DNA of 5,899 nt from an uncultured Bdellovibrio sp. (GTDB lineage: Bacteria > Bdellovibrionota > Bdellovibrionia > Bdellovibrionales > Bdellovibrionaceae). The stretch is taken from the NCBI RefSeq assembly GCF_946478835.1, contig NZ_CAMLDV010000197.1, forward strand, positions 1-5,899, written 5' to 3'. The translations under genes were made by a program, and so were the position numbers. A model generated the notes under the pieces. It saw nothing but the letters and a program-made list of their open reading frames with translations, was not told the origin of the DNA and did not search any database. Shown in pieces: positions 1-4,542 of this stretch. The first letter of the stretch is position 1. Each line of letters begins with the position of its first letter.

Positions 1-217
1 CCCAGGTCTCGACATGGATAAGGTTTCTTATCTTGTTGTGAATGCGTTTATTGGACTTGTGAACACCATGTCGATCGATAAACCGGAAGCCATCCACGAT
101 CAAGGCATCGTGAATGAAATCACTCAATTGTTCTTTAAATATTTAGATATTGAAAATCCAGTAGCAACGGCCACCGTCGGAGCTTCTGCAACTCGCGCAA
201 AGGGCGACTTTATCTAA
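1..217 (+). CDS. TetR/AcrR-family transcriptional regulator, C-terminal fragment (5' end outside window)
   Basis: The frame is open from the left edge to the TAA at 215-217, and about 71 codons are visible. The peptide has the helical pattern of a TetR ligand-binding C-terminal region: a hydrophobic helix around LVVNAFIGLVNTM, an acidic/proline loop (KPEAIHD), then a helix ending in LFFKYL. This resembles the usual ending of TetR regulators, where such helices form the dimer interface and the N-terminal helix-turn-helix binds DNA. The helix-turn-helix would lie outside the window, so neither the DNA-binding domain nor the target can be seen. The ATG at 14-16 is probably internal: the frame is open upstream and there is no Shine-Dalgarno sequence in the few visible bases. 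The last ~17 residues are Ala/Thr-rich and probably disordered. An intrinsic terminator follows 21 bases after the stop. The family call rests on helix pattern alone. Confidence 0.6.
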   Translation, partial: PGLDMDKVSYLVVNAFIGLVNTMSIDKPEAIHDQGIVNEITQLFFKYLDIENPVATATVGASATRAKGDFI

Positions 218-238
218 ACCTTTCACAATTTCGGGAAT

Positions 239-270
239 AAAAAAAGCCTCCGTTTGGAGGCTTTTTTTTT
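239..270. terminator. Bidirectional intrinsic terminator between convergent genes
   Basis: A perfect 6-bp GC-rich stem (GCCTCC at 246-251, GGAGGC at 256-261) with a GTTT tetraloop is flanked by A7 (239-245) and T9 (262-270). The A and T tracts can extend the stem. Read on either strand it is a hairpin followed by a U-tract, so it can end both the TetR-family transcript (+) and the dacB/transglycosylase transcript (-). It begins only about 5 bases beyond the transglycosylase stop codon. Confidence 0.93.
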
Positions 271-275
271 GAGAG

Positions 276-1466
276 CTATCTTGGGCTCTTTTTGTTATCT
301 TCCATCGCGACGGTTCTATTTTTTCTCGCGAGCGAAATGAGGGCGATATTGTATTTGTCTTTCGGAATCGCGATCACTGTCTGTGCCGGAATCGGCGTTC
401 CTTTGCGGGCTTTTTGCGTTAAATGTGGGTTGTACATTTGCGCTTTTTCATCGTCGCCATCGAACCAGCTAACGATCTCTTTATATTTTACGGACACTGG
501 CAATTTCAGATCTTGAGAGTTGAAAGGCTTTGACCATACAACAGAGCCGAAGTATTTGCCTGCGTTCTTTTCTACTTCAAGAGCGGCTAGGAAACTGGCG
601 TAGAAGTTTCTAGAGGCAAAGCCGAAGCTCTTACGAGACTTCACATTTTGCACAAGTTCTCCCAATTCACGAGTTTCGTAGCTCTTTGTCATTTTCAAAA
701 CGCCTGTCGGTCCATGGTTGTAACCAGTGACCGCTAAAGGCCAAGAATCGAGCATATTGTAATTTTGGCGCAAAAGCTTTGCCGCCAATTTAGTCGCCTC
801 TAGCGGGTGATTTCTTTTATCCACCACCGGAGAAATCATTCTGTATGGACGAGCCGTGTACGGCATGATTTGCCAAATACCGCTCGCTCCCACTTTGGAC
901 CTTGCCATGATGTTGAAAGAACTTTCCACAAACGCCAAACGAGTCAATTCGATCGGCATATTGGCATCGCGGAAGATTTTTTCCATATCCTCTAAGTAAC
1001 GGCCCGAATAAAAAATCGCGTCTTGCATGCGGTCTTTTTGACCCAGTTGAAAACGCAAACGATCTTTTTCTTCTTTAGTGAGCTTTAAACCGATGATGCT
1101 TTTAACTTCATCGACTTTCTTTTGTTTTTCACGCTCTGTTGTCAGACCTGTGAGATCCACAACTTCATACACAGTCTCTACATTTTCGGCGTCATGGATG
1201 ACACCTTGGTTTGTAGAATATTTGGTATAGATATCAATCCAGAATTGAACCTGTTTTTCCATTCCTTTAGGAATAGCAAACGCGTCCTCTTTATAACCCA
1301 AAGCCGAATTCTGATCTTTAAATACAGGCGCGCGCCATGGACGACTTTCTTCAGGGCTGCGACCGAGAACTTGTGGAACGACTTGACCTGCAATATCGTT
1401 CTGCGCAAATGCCACTGGAGAAATCAAAAGACCCGCGTATAAAATTGAGACAGTGATTTTCTTCAT
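276..1466 (-). CDS. MltD-like soluble lytic murein transglycosylase (SLT domain), exported
   Basis: A predicted periplasmic enzyme of 396 residues. SLT-family lytic transglycosylases cleave the MurNAc-GlcNAc bond of peptidoglycan to leave 1,6-anhydro-MurNAc ends. Residues 1-21 form a Sec signal peptide with an AFA cleavage site before Q22. There is no lipobox cysteine, unlike the E. coli MltD lipoprotein. Residues ~55-165 are a charged, mostly helical region including FWIDIYTKY and a QKDRMQDAIFYSGRYL stretch, as I recall from MltD-like proteins of deltaproteobacteria. The SLT core spans ~165-300. It has the catalytic Glu181 in the VESSFN motif, GASGIWQIMP at 193-202 and the GYNHGP motif at 248-253. 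No LysM repeat is recognisable; the tail (~345-370, NPHLTQ...TPIPAQTVIAIP) resembles the region that precedes LysM in MltD. The ATG is preceded by GGAAGGTGA with 7-base spacing. It lies 31 bp downstream of dacB and is probably co-transcribed with it. All key motifs look intact. Confidence 0.92.
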   Translation of the reverse strand: MKKITVSILYAGLLISPVAFAQNDIAGQVVPQVLGRSPEESRPWRAPVFKDQNSALGYKEDAFAIPKGMEKQVQFWIDIYTKYSTNQGVIHDAENVETVYEVVDLTGLTTEREKQKKVDEVKSIIGLKLTKEEKDRLRFQLGQKDRMQDAIFYSGRYLEDMEKIFRDANMPIELTRLAFVESSFNIMARSKVGASGIWQIMPYTARPYRMISPVVDKRNHPLEATKLAAKLLRQNYNMLDSWPLAVTGYNHGPTGVLKMTKSYETRELGELVQNVKSRKSFGFASRNFYASFLAALEVEKNAGKYFGSVVWSKPFNSQDLKLPVSVKYKEIVSWFDGDDEKAQMYNPHLTQKARKGTPIPAQTVIAIPKDKYNIALISLARKNRTVAMEDNKKSPR

Positions 1467-1473
1467 CTAACGT

Positions 1474-1482
1474 TCACCTTCC
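1474..1482 (-). promoter_or_regulatory. Ribosome binding site of the transglycosylase gene
   Basis: On the minus strand, GGAAGGTGA closely matches the anti-Shine-Dalgarno complement, 7 bases before the ATG at 1466. It fixes this start just after the dacB stop and allows independent initiation within a shared transcript. Confidence 0.75.
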
Positions 1483-1497
1483 AGTCACTTCATCGGC

Positions 1498-2928
1498 TTA
1501 TTTTACTAGATAGATAAGCAAATTATCAAAAAACGAACGAATCTTCGCCTCATCTGTAGACCCGTTATAGATAAAAGAAAATGTGATCACATTTCCATCC
1601 TCAATACCCGCGTATCCCGCCAGAGAAACGACGTTCGTCAAGAATCCCGTTTTAGCACGAACCCAACGTTCTGCTTTGGAGTTCTTCATGCGCTTTTTGA
1701 GCGTGCCATCAATACCCGCGATGGGCAAGGATGTGAGGAACTCCGGCTGGACTTGAAAATCATTGCGCAAATGCTGCAATACTTTCCACATTGCAAACGG
1801 AGACATTTTATTTTCGCGCGTCAAACCTGATGGCGATTCCAAGCGGTATTGATCCGCAGGAACACCCAGACTTTGCATGTGCTCATTGATAACTTGCATT
1901 CCATCAGCAAGACTTGCGCCCTTTGTTTTTCTCACTGCGCCTAAATTCTTTGTCAGCATTTCCGCCACGTAGTTGTTGGAAAACTTATTCATGTCCGCGA
2001 CAACTTGTTCAATGGCTTTACTTTCAGCCTCTGCAAGAACGTCGGCCTTCTCTGGTGTGACACCGTTCTTGATTGAACCGGTGAGTTGAACTCCCCTTTG
2101 CGCTAAAAAAGATTTCAAATTGTAACCTGCCCAAAGGTCGGGCTGCGTGATGTTCTTAAAGATCACGACTTCCTTTAGTCCCTGTCCGATGGAACCGCCG
2201 ACGTGAATCACGTCCCCTTCAAACTTTTTATCGTCCTGACGATCCGCCAAAAGTTTATTGTCTGATCCCGCCACTGTTTTAGCTTTATTCACCAAACGGA
2301 TGTAGTCGTTTTGGGGATCAATGAAAACATCCGCACCGTTGCCTTTTCCGTTCGAGCGCACAAAAATATTCACCGAGTTCCAGTTAAAACTCATTGCTCC
2401 CGTAGGTGCATCATACGCACGATCGACACGTTCTTTTTGGCGGCTCACATCATAGCGAACTTTGTCGAACAAAGAATCATCGACGATGATATCGCCCTCA
2501 ATGCGCGTGATACCGTTGCGCGTGAAAGCATTCACCAAATACCACATGTTTTCAGAGACAAAGGAAGGATCTCCGCCGCCTTTCAGATACAGATTTCCCT
2601 TTAAAACACCGTTTTTCGATTCAGCGCTTGCCAGCAATTGTGTCTTAAATTTATGACCCGGAGGAAAATGCGCCAACGCCGCAGAAGCTGTCGCGACTTT
2701 TGAAATGGAAGCTGGGATCATCGTTTTTTTGCTGTTTATATCCAGAAGAACTTTCATATCCTGGCCTTCACCCACCGTCGCATACATACCAAGATCTGAA
2801 AGCTGCACACCGAATTTTTTAGCCAACGATTGAAACTCTTTTTCCACATCCGCAAACTTGTTTGCTTCAACGGGTTGAGCGTGAACCGAAAACGAGAACA
2901 ACAAGACGGCGGCAATAATAAATTTCAC
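1498..2928 (-). CDS. dacB: D-alanyl-D-alanine carboxypeptidase/endopeptidase, PBP4 (peptidase S13) family
   Basis: An exported penicillin-binding protein of 476 residues, about the length of E. coli DacB (477). PBP4 enzymes remove the terminal D-Ala from pentapeptides and cut D-Ala-mDAP crosslinks in the periplasm. Residues 1-17 are a signal peptide with a VHA cleavage site. All three active-site motifs are present: SISK at 74-77 (nucleophile Ser74, Lys77), SNN at 317-319 and KTG at 426-428. SPSGLTREN at 365-373 matches the GSGLSR-like signature before the third motif. The long stretch between SISK and SNN (~110-300) corresponds to the extra domains of S13 enzymes. The start is GTG, supported by AGAGGA upstream and by the signal peptide beginning there. 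It is first in a probable two-gene operon with the transglycosylase. B. bacteriovorus is known to use PBP4-type enzymes (Bd3459, Bd0816) to round prey cells. Which paralogue this is, and whether it acts on self or prey wall, cannot be told here. Confidence 0.93.
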   Translation of the reverse strand: MKFIIAAVLLFSFSVHAQPVEANKFADVEKEFQSLAKKFGVQLSDLGMYATVGEGQDMKVLLDINSKKTMIPASISKVATASAALAHFPPGHKFKTQLLASAESKNGVLKGNLYLKGGGDPSFVSENMWYLVNAFTRNGITRIEGDIIVDDSLFDKVRYDVSRQKERVDRAYDAPTGAMSFNWNSVNIFVRSNGKGNGADVFIDPQNDYIRLVNKAKTVAGSDNKLLADRQDDKKFEGDVIHVGGSIGQGLKEVVIFKNITQPDLWAGYNLKSFLAQRGVQLTGSIKNGVTPEKADVLAEAESKAIEQVVADMNKFSNNYVAEMLTKNLGAVRKTKGASLADGMQVINEHMQSLGVPADQYRLESPSGLTRENKMSPFAMWKVLQHLRNDFQVQPEFLTSLPIAGIDGTLKKRMKNSKAERWVRAKTGFLTNVVSLAGYAGIEDGNVITFSFIYNGSTDEAKIRSFFDNLLIYLVK

Positions 2929-2935
2929 GATACTG

Positions 2936-2942
2936 TTCCTCT
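2936..2942 (-). promoter_or_regulatory. Ribosome binding site supporting the GTG start of dacB
   Basis: The minus strand reads AGAGGAA, with 7 bases between it and the GTG at 2928-2926. No in-frame ATG gives a complete signal peptide, so this site decides the start. Confidence 0.7.
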
Positions 2943-2950
2943 GTGTGTTA

Positions 2951-2961
2951 GGACTAAGTCC
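2951..2961. repeat. 11-bp palindrome in the dacB leader
   Basis: GGACT-A-AGTCC is a perfect 5-bp inverted repeat around one central base, just upstream of the dacB RBS. It could be a small operator. As RNA, a one-base loop is too tight for the full hairpin. It may well be chance. Confidence 0.25.
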
Positions 2962-2983
2962 AGGAGTCTAGCCCATGTTAATT

Positions 2984-2989
2984 GTTATA
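2984..2989 (-). promoter_or_regulatory. Candidate -10 element for the dacB-transglycosylase operon
   Basis: The minus strand reads TATAAC, a 5/6 match to the sigma70 -10 consensus. This predicts a start near 2977 and a ~48-base leader containing the GGACT/AGTCC palindrome and the RBS. No convincing -35 is found at 16-18 bases, so the call is tentative. A second weaker hexamer, TAGACT, lies at 2970-2965 on the same strand. Confidence 0.35.
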
Positions 2990-2996
2990 GTTTTTC

Positions 2997-3026
2997 TTCG
3001 CAAGAACCAGAGTGAATTGTTAGACT
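2997..3026 (+). promoter_or_regulatory. Candidate promoter of lspA with extended -10
   Basis: The -35 candidate TTCGCA (2997-3002, 4/6) is 18 bases before TAGACT (3021-3026, 4/6), which is preceded by TG at 3018-3019 as in extended -10 promoters. The predicted start falls at about 3033-3034, on or next to the lspA ATG. There is no good Shine-Dalgarno sequence: GAAG at 3027-3030 is only 3 bases from the ATG. This fits a leaderless or near-leaderless mRNA, but the hexamer matches are moderate. Confidence 0.4.
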
Positions 3027-3033
3027 GAAGTTC

Positions 3034-3966
3034 ATGAAAAAACGTGAATGGCTCATCGTGATTCTTCCTCTTCTGGCGACGTGGTCTTTGGACCGCGTCA
3101 CTAAACTCTGGGCGACAGGAATCACTCAGTTGCAATCTTTCGGTCCTGTCCACTTCGTTCTCCACCATAACCATGGTGCGATGCTGGGTCTCTTTTCAGA
3201 TCTTCCCTCCGTTTTGCGTGTTGTATCTTTGTCGACAGGTGGAGCTTTCCTTCTTTGCACGTATGCTTTGATTCAATATCTTCTACCGATCAAATCGCTG
3301 ACCTTACGAACAGGTTTGTCGATTTTAATTGGTGGCATTCTTGGTAACGTCACCGATCGTATCGTGTGGGGTTATGTTGTCGACTTCATCGTCGTCGGAA
3401 CTCCGTCCCTTTCCAGCCCCGCCTTTAACATCGCCGATGCTTTGCAATGGGTTGGTTATGCTTTGATCGTTTATGCGATCATTCGCGAAGGTGAACTTCT
3501 TTGGCCGGAAAACAACGTGCGCAAACAGTACTGGGTCAATATGCCGTTTCAGTTGAAGTATTGTTTTATCCTTATGGCCGTGGGACTAAGCCTGACTCTG
3601 ATCTGTTTGGTATTTTCTTACACTTACATGCGAGTGACGATTCAAGAACTTGTGGGCAATAATGCCTTCTTAGTAAATAAGTTCTTGGTGCCCTTCGTGA
3701 TTACGTTTGTAATTATTTGTATCGCCTTCTGCGCGATTTTATTTGCGGTGGGACGATTGATTTCTCACCGAATCGCGGGACCTCTTTATGCTTTTGAACG
3801 TTTTTTAAAAATGTCGTTAGATGGAACATCAACGCCGCTAAAACTTCGCGCGGGAGATGAATTTAAACATCTGGAAGAATTAGCTGAACAAGTCAACGAG
3901 CGCCTGAATCAGATAAAGAAAGAGCGCACGGTTCAGGTGATCGAATATTCAGAAGAAGAAAATTAA
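3034..3966 (+). CDS. lspA: Lipoprotein signal peptidase II (LspA) core fused to a transmembrane HAMP module
   Basis: LspA is the inner-membrane aspartyl protease that cleaves the signal peptide of diacylglyceryl-modified prolipoproteins. Residues 1-155 carry the LspA signatures: DRVTK at 20-24, NHGA at 46-49, GGILGNVTDR at 100-109, VVDF at 115-118 and FNIAD at 131-135. Asp117 and Asp135 should be the catalytic pair, with Asp108 the conserved GNxxDR residue. About four membrane segments are visible. Ordinary LspA is ~160-170 residues; this protein is 310. The extension has a linker (~153-172), TM5 (~174-197), a short periplasmic loop, TM6 (~217-240) and a HAMP domain (~241-295) with the conserved Pro (AGPL, 248-251) and a GDEF turn (274-277), then a charged coiled-coil tail. 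No kinase, cyclase or chemoreceptor output domain follows. The topology is consistent: six TMs with both ends cytoplasmic. The NxGA motif continues as ML rather than the usual AF. It is divergent from dacB. LspA assignment is strong; HAMP is good by motif. Confidence 0.88.
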   Translation: MKKREWLIVILPLLATWSLDRVTKLWATGITQLQSFGPVHFVLHHNHGAMLGLFSDLPSVLRVVSLSTGGAFLLCTYALIQYLLPIKSLTLRTGLSILIGGILGNVTDRIVWGYVVDFIVVGTPSLSSPAFNIADALQWVGYALIVYAIIREGELLWPENNVRKQYWVNMPFQLKYCFILMAVGLSLTLICLVFSYTYMRVTIQELVGNNAFLVNKFLVPFVITFVIICIAFCAILFAVGRLISHRIAGPLYAFERFLKMSLDGTSTPLKLRAGDEFKHLEELAEQVNERLNQIKKERTVQVIEYSEEEN

Positions 3967-4153
3967 AAAAAGTGTGAGATCATTGGATCACCTGTTGTCC
4001 CTAAAACGAGATGTTGCTTTAATTTTTTTGGCAACATCTGCGACACATTTTGTGCTTTCGCGAATGATAATTCGACATCAATTTACATCCTCATTCCTTT
4101 GAAAAGTAGGCACGATTTTCGCTTAAGTATCTTCACAACTAAGGAGAACACTT
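3967..4153. other. Intergenic region between lspA and the small exported protein
   Basis: These 187 bases have no credible gene. They hold the 9-bp inverted repeat at 4009-4039, then small palindromes TTCGCGAA (4057-4064) and CGAAT-GATA-ATTCG (4061-4074), a possible -35-like TTGAAA (4099-4104) with only a poor -10 after it, and the AAGGAG ribosome site (4141-4146). A promoter for the small gene is expected here, but no single candidate is convincing. The best -10-like hexamer is GATAAT (4066-4071), without a good -35. Confidence 0.5.
4009..4039. repeat. Perfect 9-bp inverted repeat / hairpin with T-rich loop
   Basis: AGATGTTGC (4009-4017) and GCAACATCT (4031-4039) are exact reverse complements around a 13-base loop that contains T7. 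It lies 42 bases after the lspA stop, where a terminator is expected. However, the T-tract is inside the loop rather than after the stem, so it is not a standard intrinsic terminator. The arm centres are 22 bases apart, about two helical turns, so an operator is also possible. Confidence 0.6.
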
Positions 4154-4519
4154 ATGAAAAAAATTATCGTACTCATGACACTATTGGCATCTTCATATTC
4201 ATATGCTGGGGAAGCTTGCAGCGCTTACTACGCTGCGGGATTAGGGCACGTATTCAAAGGCGAAGCTCAGCAACTAGGCGAAGTCATAAAACTTACTGAG
4301 GGCCAATCCACTGGCGATGAGCTCTATACAATGACTATAATAAACGGGGCACCCGAGCTGAAAGAAACTCGCTCTGGCTCAGCAGTAAGATTGTCGTCGA
4401 GTGAGATGGGTACCGCAAAAATTTACACAACTGGTTCATTGAAAAAGTATCCCTCGGGCGTAGCAGACAAAGAACATAGATTTGTGATCATTATCTGCGC
4501 GGATGATTCGGCATTCTAA
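4154..4519 (+). CDS. Small exported two-cysteine protein of unknown function
   Basis: A 121-residue protein I do not recognise. Residues 1-18 are a clear Sec signal peptide (MKKIIVLMTLLASS..., cleavage likely after SYA18). The mature protein, about 103 residues, has two cysteines, C22 and C115, one near each end. They could form a disulfide that closes the chain. Cys22 is not in a lipobox (the preceding residues are GEA), so it is not a lipoprotein. The middle shows alternating polar and hydrophobic stretches (ELYTMTIING, AKIYTTGSL, HRFVIIICA) that suggest a small beta-rich fold. AAGGAG sits 7 bases before the ATG, a strong start. Several ATA and AGA codons suggest codon use a little unlike lspA and dacB. 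It converges with the propeller gene, with 23 bases between the stops. The coding call is good because RBS, signal peptide and stop agree. Confidence 0.8.
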   Translation: MKKIIVLMTLLASSYSYAGEACSAYYAAGLGHVFKGEAQQLGEVIKLTEGQSTGDELYTMTIINGAPELKETRSGSAVRLSSSEMGTAKIYTTGSLKKYPSGVADKEHRFVIIICADDSAF

Positions 4520-4542
4520 GACCTCGGCCTCTATTTATGTTT

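Noticed and set aside
14..217. A complete 67-residue gene starting at the ATG at 14
   Set aside because: The frame is open to the left edge and the peptide looks like the C-terminal helices of a TetR regulator, so this ATG is most likely internal.
1122..1442. 106-codon open frame on the + strand
   Set aside because: It is antisense to the transglycosylase gene, has no family resemblance or RBS support, and is a shadow of the real gene.
2311..2656. Two overlapping open frames on the + strand inside dacB
   Set aside because: They are opposite a gene with all PBP4 motifs intact and their composition looks like reverse-complement noise.
2968..3174. 68-codon open frame on the minus strand across the lspA 5' end
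   Set aside because: It is antisense to conserved lspA residues, highly charged, and has no recognisable features.
4211..4222. Lipobox at Cys22 of the small exported protein, which would make it an LspA substrate
   Set aside because: The residues before the Cys are G-E-A; Glu at -2 and no Leu-like residue at -3 do not fit a lipobox, and a better signal peptidase I site ends at residue 18.
4099..4299. 66-codon frame on the + strand overlapping the small exported gene
   Set aside because: The other frame has a strong RBS, a signal peptide and a good stop position; this one has none of these.
4520..4542. Terminator between the small gene and the RCC1 gene
   Set aside because: The 23-base gap contains GACCTCGGCCTC but no stem longer than a few mismatched pairs and no U-tract after one, so a terminator is not supported.
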